From NCBI RefSeq assembly GCF_902499075.1, contig NZ_CABVPP010000007.1, positions 62,001 through 126,000 of the forward strand: a stretch of 64,000 nt of DNA, read 5' to 3'. This DNA is from Burkholderia pseudomultivorans (lineage in GTDB: Bacteria; Pseudomonadota; Gammaproteobacteria; Burkholderiales; Burkholderiaceae). Made by a program: the position numbers and the translations under genes. The notes under the pieces are model-generated. The model ran no database searches, was not told where the DNA came from, and saw only the letters and a program-made list of their open reading frames with translations. Numbering within the stretch: position 1 is the stretch's first letter; each line of letters starts with the position of its first letter. Positions 1 to 10,107 of the stretch are shown piece by piece.

Positions 1-817
1 CGGCGGACGCGAACGCGCCGTCGAGAAAGCGCGGCGCCGCATGCGTGTCGCGCGCTTCCTGGGCGTTGTCGGGCAGCGTCCACTTGCGGGTCAGCGCGGC
101 GAGACGGCCGTTGTCCTTCATGCGCGACAAGGCCGCATCCACGCGCTGCTGCAGCTCGGCCGAGCGCGCGCCGAACGCGAACACGAGCTGCCAGCCTGCG
201 TACGGCGACGACGTCGGCCCGATGCGGAACGCCTGTTTCGGATGCGCGGCCTGGTACGCGACGACCGCCGGATACCAGACGATCGCGCGCTGCGCGCGGC
301 CGGTCGCCACCGCATCGACGGTGCGCTCGGACGTGTTCTCGAGATCGAAGCGCACGTTCTGCTGCTGCACCGCGATCAGCTGTGCGGGGCTCGCATAGGT
401 GGCCGCGACGACTTCCTTGCCGGCCGGCGCTGTGCGGGCGTTGCGCAGTGCGACGCTGACGTAGCCGGACCGCAGGTAGCCCTGCGAGAACAGCAGCGTG
501 GTATCCGACGCGTCGGCGATCGCCGAGCGCGGGAAGCCCGCGATCACGTCGCAGTGGCGGTCGAGCGACTTGACGAGCTCGTGTGCGGAGATGCCGTCGT
601 CGTCGTCGCCGCCGTCGATGCCGTGGGTGCTGAAGGTCGCCGCGATGCCCGCAAGGCGGAACGCTTCGCGGGCGACCGCGGTGTCGAGCGCGGCCGTCGG
701 CGTGCCGGGCAGCGAGCAGACGCGGACCGTGGCCGCGGCCGCTGCGGGCGCTGGCGTCAGGGCCGCGCCGGCCGCGAGCGCGCAGGCCGCAGCGAGAGGA
801 ATGAGTCGAGTGTTCAT
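1..817 (-). CDS. MxaJ/XoxJ-like periplasmic substrate-binding protein, 3' part outside window
   Basis: The frame opens with ATG at 817 and runs off the left edge without a stop; about 272 codons are visible. The first ~25 residues form a Sec signal peptide ending in a run of alanines (APAAAA), so the product is periplasmic. After it come the features of a type-2 solute-binding protein: an early RVCSLPG strand, an RHCDVIAGFPR segment and an RAIVWYPAV hinge. Proteins of this type are encoded beside PQQ alcohol dehydrogenases (MxaJ/XoxJ family) and are thought to help mature the apo-enzyme rather than transport a solute. It lies 79 bp downstream of the PQQ dehydrogenase on the same strand and is probably co-transcribed with it. 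The function is family-based inference. Confidence 0.8.
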   Translation of the reverse strand, partial: MNTRLIPLAAACALAAGAALTPAPAAAAATVRVCSLPGTPTAALDTAVAREAFRLAGIAATFSTHGIDGGDDDDGISAHELVKSLDRHCDVIAGFPRSAIADASDTTLLFSQGYLRSGYVSVALRNARTAPAGKEVVAATYASPAQLIAVQQQNVRFDLENTSERTVDAVATGRAQRAIVWYPAVVAYQAAHPKQAFRIGPTSSPYAGWQLVFAFGARSAELQQRVDAALSRMKDNGRLAALTRKWTLPDNAQEARDTHAAPRFLDGAFASA

Positions 818-896
818 GATCGTGCGCTCAGGTCAAAAACGGGGAGGGGCGCCCGCGTGAGGCGGGTGCGGGCGCGAGGTGGCCGGGCGGTGACGC

Positions 897-2624
897 TCAG
901 CTGTGATCGAGGGCGAACACGTACAGCGTGCCGCCGCGCGGCACGTCTTCCGCCGCCTTGGCCATCGGGCCGCCCCAGATCGGGTTGGCGCCGCCGTAGC
1001 CGGCGAGGACCGCGACGTATTCCTTGCCGTCCACCTCGAACACGGACGGCTGCGCGATGATCCCGCTCGCGAGCTGCGGGCTTTCCCACAGCACCTTGCC
1101 GGTCGCTACGTCGAACGCGTACAGGTGGCCGTCGAGCGAGCCGCTGAACGCGAGGCCGCTGGCCGTCGTCGCGACGCCGCCGTTCCACGGCAGCTTGCTC
1201 CAGTGGCTCCACACCTTCTTGCCGGTGTTCACGTCGATCGCCTGCAGCTCGCCGTAGCCTTCGCTGCCGGGCTCGGGCTTGATCTCGAAGCCTTCGCCGA
1301 GATACGGCAGCCCTTCCATGTAGTTCACCGACTTGCCGGACAGGCTCATGCACGCATGCAGCGACGGCACGATCGCCAGATGGCGCGCGGGATCGTAGGA
1401 CACCGACCACCAGTTCTTGCCGCCGAGGAAGCTCGGGCACGTGTCGATCGTCGTGCCGACCTTCGGGTATTTCGCGGGATCCTGGATCGGCGCGCCGTCT
1501 TCCGTATAGCCGGTGACCGACGTGGCCTTCACGAACGGCTCCGCGTAGATCAGCTTGCCGGTATCGCGGTCGATCGCGTGGAAGTAGCCGTTGCGGTCCG
1601 CGTGGAGGATCGCGTCGCGCGACTTGCCCTTGTATTGAATCGTCGCGAGGATCGGCGTGTTGACGCCGTCATAGTCCCAGGTGTCGTGCTTCGTGTACTG
1701 GTAGTGCCACTTCAGGTCGCCGTTCTTCGGGTTCAGCGCGAGCAGCGAGTCGGAGTACAGGTTGTCGCCGGGGCGCAGGTCCGCGAGCCACGGCCCCGGA
1801 TTGCCGACGCCCCAGTACAGCGTGCGCGTCGCGGCATCGTAGGTGCCGGTCAGCCAGGCGGGTGCGCCGCCGTGCGCCTGCATGCCGTCGGGCCACGTAT
1901 CGGCATGCTTCTCGCCCTGGCCGGGGATCGTGAAGCGCTTCCACAACAGCGCACCGTCGTTCGGGCTCAGCGCGGCGATGAAGCCGCGCGCGCCGTACTC
2001 GCCGCCCGAACTGCCGACCACGATCGCGCCGTCGAGTGCGAGCGGCGCGAGCGAAAACGCGTAGCCGAGGCCCGGCTCGAACATCTGCTTCTTCCAGACG
2101 AGCGTACCCGTCTGCGCGTCGAGCGCGACCACTTCGCCGCTGAGCATCGCGACATAGACATTCTTGCCGTACAGCGCGACACCGCGGTTCACGACGTCGC
2201 AGCACGCGGTCTTGAACGATTCGGCGCCGAGCTTCGGCTCGAATTTCCACAGCTGCGCACCGGTCGTCGCATCGAACGCGTAGACGTTGTCCTTCGGCGT
2301 CGTCACGAACAGGTAGCGGCCGTTGACGATCGGCGTCGCTTCGAAACCCTGCTTCAGCTCCGCGGGAAACTTGTAGCTCCACGCCTGCGTGAGGCGGTTC
2401 ACGTTCGACGGGTCGATCTGCTTGAGCGGCGAATGCGACTGGCCGTTGTAGGTGCGGTAGTAGGTCAGCCAGCCCGGGTCGCGCTGCGCATCGGTCAAGC
2501 GCTGGTAGGTCACGGCCGGATAGTCGGCCGCCGCGGCGACGAGTCCGGGGTTCAGTGCGATGGCCGCTGCCGTCGCGATGCCGATCGCTGCCAGTCGGCT
2601 CGTCGAAGCCGAGAGTTTCTTCAT
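897..2624 (-). CDS. PQQ-dependent alcohol dehydrogenase with lanthanide-type active site
   Basis: 575 residues, normal for a quinoprotein methanol/ethanol-type dehydrogenase, with an N-terminal signal peptide (~33 residues) and repeated beta-propeller W motifs. Visible active-site features are the vicinal disulfide Cys141-Cys142, the metal ligands Glu209 (SGGEYGARG) and Asn275 (GVGNPGPW), and the catalytic Asp317 in WDYDGVN. Asp319, two residues after the catalytic Asp, is the extra carboxylate found in lanthanide-dependent XoxF/PedH-type enzymes and replaced by Ala or Ser in calcium enzymes. The enzyme should oxidise a primary alcohol in the periplasm and pass electrons to a cytochrome c not seen here. 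ATG 2624 is preceded by an AGGAGA site; a longer upstream frame lacks a signal peptide at its start. A sigma-54 promoter lies at 2717-2732. The alcohol substrate cannot be read from sequence. Confidence 0.92.
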   Translation of the reverse strand: MKKLSASTSRLAAIGIATAAAIALNPGLVAAAADYPAVTYQRLTDAQRDPGWLTYYRTYNGQSHSPLKQIDPSNVNRLTQAWSYKFPAELKQGFEATPIVNGRYLFVTTPKDNVYAFDATTGAQLWKFEPKLGAESFKTACCDVVNRGVALYGKNVYVAMLSGEVVALDAQTGTLVWKKQMFEPGLGYAFSLAPLALDGAIVVGSSGGEYGARGFIAALSPNDGALLWKRFTIPGQGEKHADTWPDGMQAHGGAPAWLTGTYDAATRTLYWGVGNPGPWLADLRPGDNLYSDSLLALNPKNGDLKWHYQYTKHDTWDYDGVNTPILATIQYKGKSRDAILHADRNGYFHAIDRDTGKLIYAEPFVKATSVTGYTEDGAPIQDPAKYPKVGTTIDTCPSFLGGKNWWSVSYDPARHLAIVPSLHACMSLSGKSVNYMEGLPYLGEGFEIKPEPGSEGYGELQAIDVNTGKKVWSHWSKLPWNGGVATTASGLAFSGSLDGHLYAFDVATGKVLWESPQLASGIIAQPSVFEVDGKEYVAVLAGYGGANPIWGGPMAKAAEDVPRGGTLYVFALDHS

Positions 2625-2716
2625 GGTTGTCTCCTGAGTCATTGTGGTCGCACCGCCGCGAACGCATCGTCGCGCCGGCACGGGTGGGGATTCCGGGCCG
2701 AGTGCGATGCCATTCA

Positions 2717-2732
2717 CGCAAGTCGCATGCCA
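2717..2732 (-). promoter_or_regulatory. sigma-54 (-24/-12) promoter of the PQQ dehydrogenase
   Basis: On the minus strand the 16-mer TGGCATGCGACTTGCG matches the sigma-54 consensus (TGGCAC-N5-TTGCA): the invariant GG (2730-2731) and GC (2718-2719) are exactly 10 bp apart. The implied start site near 2706 leaves a leader of about 80 nt before ATG 2624. It lies about 90-130 bp from the repeats at 2819-2859, a normal enhancer distance. Confidence 0.7.
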
Positions 2733-2818
2733 TCGCGTCGGAAAGGCCGCGCGACGCGGCGCATCGCCGAGTCGCGTGCGGTGGGGCGCCGCCGGCGGCG
2801 TGGCGCATCGCCGGCGCA

Positions 2819-2859
2819 GGTGTTGCATTCCGGTACACCGTTGCGTGCGAGGTGTTGCC
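2819..2859. promoter_or_regulatory. paired activator-binding repeats shared by two divergent sigma-54 promoters
   Basis: Two direct copies of GGTGTTGC(A/C) start at 2819 and 2851, 32 bp apart, or about three helical turns. The same nonamer, in inverted and variant copies, occurs upstream of pqqA at 8799-8828. Placed between the dehydrogenase and receptor promoters, they are the likely enhancer for both. The AcoR-like activator encoded at 6688 is the obvious binder (inference). Confidence 0.6.
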
Positions 2860-2930
2860 AAACATCACAGGTGATGTGCCGACGGCCGGCGCAGTCGCGC
2901 ATGCGGCGCGCCGGCGCACGCGCGCTGCGC

Positions 2931-2946
2931 TGGCATGCTTCTCGCT
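2931..2946 (+). promoter_or_regulatory. sigma-54 (-24/-12) promoter of the TonB-dependent receptor
   Basis: TGGCATGCTTCTCGCT has GG at 2932-2933 and GC at 2944-2945, exactly 10 bp apart, and shares the first eight bases with the divergent dehydrogenase promoter. The predicted start near 2957 precedes ATG 3021 by about 64 nt. The -12 half (TCGC) is weaker than consensus TTGC. Confidence 0.55.
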
Positions 2947-3020
2947 GTTCGTGAACGCGGAAGACCGCGTCGTGCGGCCACGACGTCGCACGCAAAAAAC
3001 GATTACGGAGACAGACCTCG

Positions 3021-5363
3021 ATGATCAGGAGACCAAAGACACCGGCACGGCGCAGCCCGCCGCCGATGCGTCGACGCACGCGCCGGGTCGGCGCCGCGCT
3101 CGGCGCGATCGCGCTGTTCGGCCTGGCGCCGGACGCGGTTCGCGCGCAGCAGCATGCGGGCGACGACGCGGCGGCGGGCGGCGCACCGCAAGCGGCGGCG
3201 ACGGTCACGCTGCCGGCAGTGGTCGTCGTCGGCACGACGCCGCTGCTCGGCATCGGCACGCCGCTGTCGAAGGTGCCGGCGAACGTGCAGACCGTGCGCG
3301 CAGCGGCGCTCGACGCGCAGCACCGGATGACGCTGGCCGACTACTTTGCCGCGAACCTGCAGAGCGTGACGATCTCGGATGCGCAGGGCAATCCCTACCA
3401 GGCCGATCTCAACTATCGCGGCTTCACTGCGTCGCCGCTGCTCGGCACGCCGCAGGGCCTGTCGGTGTTCGTCGACGGCGTGCGCGTCAACGAGCCGTTC
3501 GGCGACGTCGTGAACTGGGACATCCTGCCGATGCAGGCGATCGACCGGATGCAGCTGATTCCCGGCTCCAATCCGGTATACGGCCGCAATACGCTCGGCG
3601 GCGCGCTCGCGATCACGACCAAGAACGGCAAGTCGAGCCCGGGCGGCGAGGCGGAGGTGTCGGGCGGCTCGTGGGGCCGCGTCGGCGGGTCGGTCGAGCA
3701 GGGCGGCACGATCGGGTCGAACCTCGACTATTACGCGACCGCGAACGTCGCGCACGACGGCGGGTGGGCGGATCACAACGAAAGCCGCGTGCGGCAGGTG
3801 TTCGGCAAGCTGCGCTATACCGATGCCGACACCACGCTGTCGGTCGCCGCGGGCGGTGCGGACAACGCGCTGTACGGCAGCCAGACGATCCCGCGCTCGT
3901 TTCTCGACAACCGGAAGCAGGCGTATACGTATCCCGACCTGAACCGCAACAGCGCCGCCTACCTGACGCTGTCGGGCGATCACTTCTTCAGCGATCACGT
4001 CGAGCTGAGCGGCAACCTGTATTACCGGCACCTGCGCAATACCAATACCAGCAGCAACAACAACACCGACTATGGATCGGTCGACGACGACGGCGGCGTC
4101 GACACGCTGCAGGGCACCAACGCGCAGTCGACGATCGTCACCGACAGCTACGGCGGCAGCCTGCAGCTGACGCTGCTCGGCAAGCTGTTCGGGCTGTCGA
4201 ACCAGCTGGTCTCGGGCGTCGCCGTCGATGTCGCGAATTCGAGCTATGTCGCGTCGTCGCAGGACGCCTACTTCACCGACACGCGCGCGGCGGTCGGCAT
4301 CGGCGGCTTCGTGCCGCGGACCGACGCGAACACGCGCAACGCGAACCTCGGCATTTACGTGAGCGATGCGTTGTCGCTCACGCCGCACTGGACGCTGACG
4401 CTGTCGGGCCGCTACGATCGTTCGCGCTCGAAGATCGGCGACGAGAGCGGCGTGCAGCCGCTGCTCGACGGCGACCACACGTTCTCGCGCTTCAATCCGG
4501 CGGTCGGGCTGAACTGGAATCCGGTTCCCGGCTTCACCGCGTATGCGACCTACAACGAGGGGATGCGCGCGCCCACCGCGATCGAGCTTGCGTGCGCGGA
4601 CCCGGCCGCGCCGTGCTCGCTGCCGAACGACTTCGTCGCCGATCCTGCGCTCAAGCCGGTGATCTCGAAGACCTTCGAGGCCGGCATGCGCGGCCGCATC
4701 GGCGCGGCCACGACGTGGAGCGCCGCCGCCTACCGCACGACGCTGACCGACGATATTGCGTTCATCAGCGACCCGGCGAGCGCGCAGGGCTATTTCCGCA
4801 ATGTCGGCGACACGCGGCGCCAGGGCATCGAGCTGGCGGGCCGCACGCAGTTCGGGCCGCTCGGCGTCGGGCTTTCGTACAGCTATGTCGATGCGACCTA
4901 TCGCTCGTCGTGGACCGAACACAGCCCGGCGAACTCGGCCGCCGACGCCAGCGGCAACGTGACCGTGAAATCCGGCGACCGCATCCCCGGCATTCCGGCG
5001 CATACGGTCAAGCTGCGGCTCGACTACGCGGCGACGCCGAACTGGAACATCGGAATGAACGCCACCTGGCGCAGCGGCGTCTATGCGCGCGGCGACGAGA
5101 ACAACCAGGACGCGAACGGCCGGATCGCCGGCTATCTGCTCGTCGATCTCGACATGCGCTACCGGATCACGAAGCGCTTCGAGGTGTTCGCGAGCGTGAC
5201 CAATCTGTTCGACAAGCGCTACGCGAGCTTCGGCGTGCTCGGCCAGAATTTCTTCAATGGTCCGAACCATACGTTCGATGGCGCGCAGCCGGTCAACGAG
5301 CAGTTCGTCGGCCCCGGGGCGCCGCGCGGCGCGTGGGTCGGCGTGCGTTATGCGTGGGACTGA
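3021..5363 (+). CDS. TonB-dependent outer-membrane receptor
   Basis: 780 residues. An Arg-rich N terminus and hydrophobic segment ending near AVRAQQ is a long signal peptide; a start at the internal Met16 is also possible. A TonB-box-like stretch (AVVVVGTTPL) is followed by a plug domain (roughly residues 80-200, with VFVDGVRVNEPFGDVVNWD) and a ~550-residue beta-barrel with alternating aromatic strands, ending in Trp-Asp. Such receptors import scarce metal chelates, cofactors or oligomers using TonB energy. It is divergent from the PQQ dehydrogenase and shares its putative enhancer, and a TonB gene closes the cluster at 12345. Import of a metal chelate (for instance a lanthanide) or of PQQ itself is plausible but inferred; no ligand residues identify the substrate. 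Confidence 0.9.
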   Translation: MIRRPKTPARRSPPPMRRRTRRVGAALGAIALFGLAPDAVRAQQHAGDDAAAGGAPQAAATVTLPAVVVVGTTPLLGIGTPLSKVPANVQTVRAAALDAQHRMTLADYFAANLQSVTISDAQGNPYQADLNYRGFTASPLLGTPQGLSVFVDGVRVNEPFGDVVNWDILPMQAIDRMQLIPGSNPVYGRNTLGGALAITTKNGKSSPGGEAEVSGGSWGRVGGSVEQGGTIGSNLDYYATANVAHDGGWADHNESRVRQVFGKLRYTDADTTLSVAAGGADNALYGSQTIPRSFLDNRKQAYTYPDLNRNSAAYLTLSGDHFFSDHVELSGNLYYRHLRNTNTSSNNNTDYGSVDDDGGVDTLQGTNAQSTIVTDSYGGSLQLTLLGKLFGLSNQLVSGVAVDVANSSYVASSQDAYFTDTRAAVGIGGFVPRTDANTRNANLGIYVSDALSLTPHWTLTLSGRYDRSRSKIGDESGVQPLLDGDHTFSRFNPAVGLNWNPVPGFTAYATYNEGMRAPTAIELACADPAAPCSLPNDFVADPALKPVISKTFEAGMRGRIGAATTWSAAAYRTTLTDDIAFISDPASAQGYFRNVGDTRRQGIELAGRTQFGPLGVGLSYSYVDATYRSSWTEHSPANSAADASGNVTVKSGDRIPGIPAHTVKLRLDYAATPNWNIGMNATWRSGVYARGDENNQDANGRIAGYLLVDLDMRYRITKRFEVFASVTNLFDKRYASFGVLGQNFFNGPNHTFDGAQPVNEQFVGPGAPRGAWVGVRYAWD

Positions 5364-5415
5364 CGGCGGCGCGGCCGCATGCCGCGCGGGCGTCGCGCGT
5401 CGCGTTGACGGGCGA

Positions 5416-6381
5416 TCACGGCGCGGCACGCGCGGCGAACATCGCGGCGAGCGCGCGTGCGACGCTGCGCGCGAGCGCTGGTTCGCCAGCGAGATGGCCG
5501 GCCGGCACGCGTTCGATGCGGGCTGCGGGTGCCGCGCGCAGAAGCCGGGCAGCGTTGTCGACGGGGCAGACGGGATCGCGCGTGCCGTGCGCGGCGAACA
5601 GCGGCACGCCGGCGTCCGCGGCGCGGCGCGCCAGCGCGAGCAGCCGGCGTTCGCCGAGCCAACAGTCGTGTTGCAGGTAATGCGCCTGGATCCGGTACTT
5701 GTCGATCAGCTGGTTCGCGGTTCGCCGCGAGCGGATCGCGCATGCATGCGTGTTGCGCATGGACGCGGAGGCGAGCAGCGCGCTCTCGTACGCGTGCCAC
5801 GCGAGCGCGACCTCGCGCTGGCGGGCCGCGCTCGCGCCCCGATGCAGGCGTCGTGCGCAGCACGACAGCATGCGTCTGGGCTGCCGGCATCCGGCGGCGT
5901 CGCACAGGCGTCGCCATTCGCGCGGCGCACGTGTGCGCGACTGCACGAACAGCCCGCGAACTTCGCGCGCGGACGTCAGGAACAGCCCGCGCAGCACGAC
6001 GCCAGTCACGCGATCGGGGCAGGTGCCGGCATACGCGAGCGCCAGCGCCGCGCCCCACGATCCGCCGACGACGCCCCAGCGCGCGATGCCGAGTCGTTCG
6101 CGGATCGCTTCGAGATCGCCGATCAGCCGCGCGGTATCGTTGTGGCGCGTAGTGCCGCGCGGTACCGAGCGGCCCGCGCCGCGCTGGTCGACGAGCACGA
6201 CGCGCGTACGCGTCAGGTCGAACAGGCGCAGGATGCCGGGCTGGCTGCCGCTGCCGGGACCGCCGTGCAGCACGACGACCGCGCGGCCGTGCGCGGCGCC
6301 GGTGACGGCATACGCGATCGATTGTGCGTCGCGGCGCAGACGCCGATACGCGAGGGCGGGAGGAGCGTGAAGCGGCGTCAT
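5416..6381 (-). CDS. alpha/beta hydrolase, proline iminopeptidase-like (S33)
   Basis: 321 residues with S33-family signatures: the oxyanion loop HGGPGSGS (near residue 39), VDQRGAGRS, the nucleophile elbow GGSWGAAL, the acid Asp in HGTRDPVCP and the His in PAGHLAGEP near the C terminus. No signal peptide is evident, so it is probably cytoplasmic. The classical enzymes release N-terminal proline from peptides, but many relatives act on esters or amides. The gene converges on the TonB-dependent receptor (52 bp apart) and is divergent from the sigma-54 activator gene. A role in the PQQ module is not established. Start ATG 6381 gives the conserved N terminus. Confidence 0.8.
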   Translation of the reverse strand: MTPLHAPPALAYRRLRRDAQSIAYAVTGAAHGRAVVVLHGGPGSGSQPGILRLFDLTRTRVVLVDQRGAGRSVPRGTTRHNDTARLIGDLEAIRERLGIARWGVVGGSWGAALALAYAGTCPDRVTGVVLRGLFLTSAREVRGLFVQSRTRAPREWRRLCDAAGCRQPRRMLSCCARRLHRGASAARQREVALAWHAYESALLASASMRNTHACAIRSRRTANQLIDKYRIQAHYLQHDCWLGERRLLALARRAADAGVPLFAAHGTRDPVCPVDNAARLLRAAPAARIERVPAGHLAGEPALARSVARALAAMFAARAAP

Positions 6382-6446
6382 GTCGATAACGTTCGGGAGA
6401 AGGGGCGGCCGTCGACCGGCCGGGTTTGCGCGGGCGCCGCCTGGAT

Positions 6447-6460
6447 TTGATCCTGCTCAA
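6447..6460. promoter_or_regulatory. FNR/ANR-like box
   Basis: TTGATCCTGCTCAA matches TTGAT-N4-ATCAA in nine of ten defined positions. It lies in the 306-bp divergent region between the hydrolase (start 6381) and activator (start 6688) genes and suggests oxygen-linked control of one of them. One such match can arise by chance; nothing else certain was found in this intergenic stretch. Confidence 0.3.
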
Positions 6461-6687
6461 AGCCAGAATCGGGCCAGCCGTGAAGATCGGAATTCGCGCA
6501 CCGGCGGCCGGTCGCGCGTCCGGTCCGTGACGCATTGCAAGGGCCACCGATCCGCCGCGCTTCGGTGCACGATTGCTTGCATTTGTCTTTCGGTGTGCTG
6601 TGTGATGGCCGCAGTATGGCCCGATGTTTGCTTGTCATCACGACAAAGAGTCCGGCACGTGACCGGAAGGATCCCCCGGAGGAGACA

Positions 6688-8691
<2,004 letters not shown>

Positions 8692-8798
8692 CGCCCGCGG
8701 GCCGGCAGCCGTCGGCCGCGGGCGCGCGATGCTGCGCATGACGGCGACGCGCGCAACGCAGGCCCACGCCTGCCGCTGTCACAGCCGGTGTGTCAGGA

Positions 8799-8828
8799 TG
8801 CAACACCGGTGTTCAATGATTCAACACC
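8799..8828. promoter_or_regulatory. activator-binding repeats upstream of pqqA
   Basis: Three 9-bp elements follow each other: TGCAACACC (8799-8807), GGTGTTCAA (8808-8816) and TTCAACACC (8820-8828). The first two form the perfect 12-bp palindrome AACACCGGTGTT. The first is the exact reverse complement of the repeat at 2819-2827 near the dehydrogenase/receptor promoters. Distance to the sigma-54 promoter at 8965 is about 137-165 bp, suitable for an enhancer. Confidence 0.6.
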
Positions 8829-8964
8829 TGTCACGGCTATCGTGCGCGATGTCGGCCCGGCGATGCGGCGCGTGCGCCTGCATTCTGTCGGTAAATCGTA
8901 AGGATTCCGTCCCGATGCCCGGGCGACGGCCCTGCGCCGCGCCGCAATGCGCCGGATGCGCGAC

Positions 8965-8980
8965 CGGCACGCTCCTTGCT
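8965..8980 (+). promoter_or_regulatory. sigma-54 (-24/-12) promoter of pqqA
   Basis: CGGCACGCTCCTTGCT carries GG (8966-8967) and GC (8978-8979) exactly 10 bp apart and matches TGGCAC-N5-TTGCW at all but the first base. The start site near 8990 gives a leader of about 55 nt to pqqA at 9046. Confidence 0.75.
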
Positions 8981-9045
8981 GAGGAAGAACCGACCGCTCG
9001 ACTGGCGCGGTTCCTCGACTCACCAACTCAACAAGGAGACACATC

Positions 9046-9120
9046 ATGCAGTGGACGACCCCGTCTTACACCGACCTGCGTTTCGGCTTCGAAATCACGA
9101 TGTACATCGCCAACCGCTGA
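9046..9120 (+). CDS. pqqA: PQQ precursor peptide PqqA
   Basis: 24 codons, the usual PqqA length. The conserved Glu16 and Tyr20, which are cross-linked and excised to become pyrroloquinoline quinone, are present within FEITMY. AAGGAGA ends six bases before the ATG. It is first in the pqqABCDE run, directly behind a sigma-54 promoter, so cofactor synthesis and the PQQ dehydrogenase are probably co-induced. A putative readthrough gap of 63 bp separates it from pqqB. Confidence 0.96.
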   Translation: MQWTTPSYTDLRFGFEITMYIANR

Positions 9121-9183
9121 TCGACGCGCGAGACGCCGTTCGTGCCGCACCTGCGGCGCGGACGGCCTCGGAACCGGACGCTC

Positions 9184-10107
9184 ATGAAGATCAAGATACT
9201 CGGCTCGGGGGCCGGCGGCGGCCTGCCGCAGTGGAACTGCAACTGCGCGAACTGCCGGCGCGCGCGCAGCGGCAGCGGCCATGTGCTGCCGCGCACGCAA
9301 TCGTCGATCGCGGTCAGCGACGACGGCGTCGACTGGGTCCTCGTCAACGCGTCGCCCGACATCCTTTCCCAGCTGCGCGCGGATCCGGACCTGCAGCCCG
9401 CGCGCGCGATTCGCGACAGCGGCATTGCCGCCGTGGTGCTGTGCGATGCGCAGATCGATCACGTGACCGGCCTGCTGATGCTGCGCGAGCGTTCGACGCC
9501 GCTGCCGCTGTATGCGAGCGCGCCGGTGCTCGACGACCTGTCGACCGGGCTGCCGCTGGTGCCGCTGCTCGGTCATTACTGCGGCGTCGACGCGCACCCG
9601 ATCGCGCTCGGCGAGCCGTTCGCGGTGCCGGCGACGCCCGGGATCCGCTTCACCGCGATTCCGGTCGACAGCAAGGCGCCGCCGTATTCGCCGCGGCGCG
9701 CATCGGCCGCGCCCGGCGACAACGTCGCGCTGTCGATCGAGGACCTTGCGAGCGGCCGGCGTGCGTTCTATGCGCCGGGCCTCGCCGCGATCACCGACGA
9801 CGTGCGCGCCGCGATGGAGCGCGCCGATCTCGTGCTGGTGGACGGCACGTTCTGGACCGGCACCGAGATGATCGACCTCGGGCTGTCGGCGAAGCACGCG
9901 GCGGACATGGGCCATCTCGCGCAGTGCGCGGAGGACGGCCGTCCCGGCATGATCGACTGGCTCGATACGCTGCCCGCGCAGACGCGCAAGGTGCTCACGC
10001 ACATCAACAACACGAATCCGATTCTCGACCCGCATTCCGTCGAGCACGCGCAGCTGCGCACGCACGGCATCGACGTCGCGCACGACGGCATGCAATTCCA
10101 GGTATGA
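9184..10107 (+). CDS. pqqB: PQQ biosynthesis protein PqqB, metallo-beta-lactamase fold
   Basis: 307 residues, standard length. The N terminus [13 protein letters not shown] leads into NCNCANC, a PqqB hallmark, and the protein keeps the degenerate metallo-beta-lactamase fold with ALCDAQIDH-like metal site ([12 protein letters not shown]). PqqB is proposed to hydroxylate tyrosine in the PqqA-derived diamino acid, upstream of PqqC. The gene begins at ATG 9184, which gives the conserved N terminus although the upstream ribosome site is weak. It overlaps pqqC by an ATGA junction. Confidence 0.96.
   Translation: MKIKILGSGAGGGLPQWNCNCANCRRARSGSGHVLPRTQSSIAVSDDGVDWVLVNASPDILSQLRADPDLQPARAIRDSGIAAVVLCDAQIDHVTGLLMLRERSTPLPLYASAPVLDDLSTGLPLVPLLGHYCGVDAHPIALGEPFAVPATPGIRFTAIPVDSKAPPYSPRRASAAPGDNVALSIEDLASGRRAFYAPGLAAITDDVRAAMERADLVLVDGTFWTGTEMIDLGLSAKHAADMGHLAQCAEDGRPGMIDWLDTLPAQTRKVLTHINNTNPILDPHSVEHAQLRTHGIDVAHDGMQFQV

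Noticed and set aside
903-2954. Long plus-strand open frame antisense to the PQQ dehydrogenase
   Set aside because: Arg/Ala/Val-rich composition without motifs; it mirrors the high-GC third codon positions of the real minus-strand gene.
3003-5429. 808-codon minus-strand frame over the TonB-dependent receptor
   Set aside because: A shadow of the receptor gene, which has a signal peptide, plug and barrel; the antisense product is Arg-rich and matches nothing.
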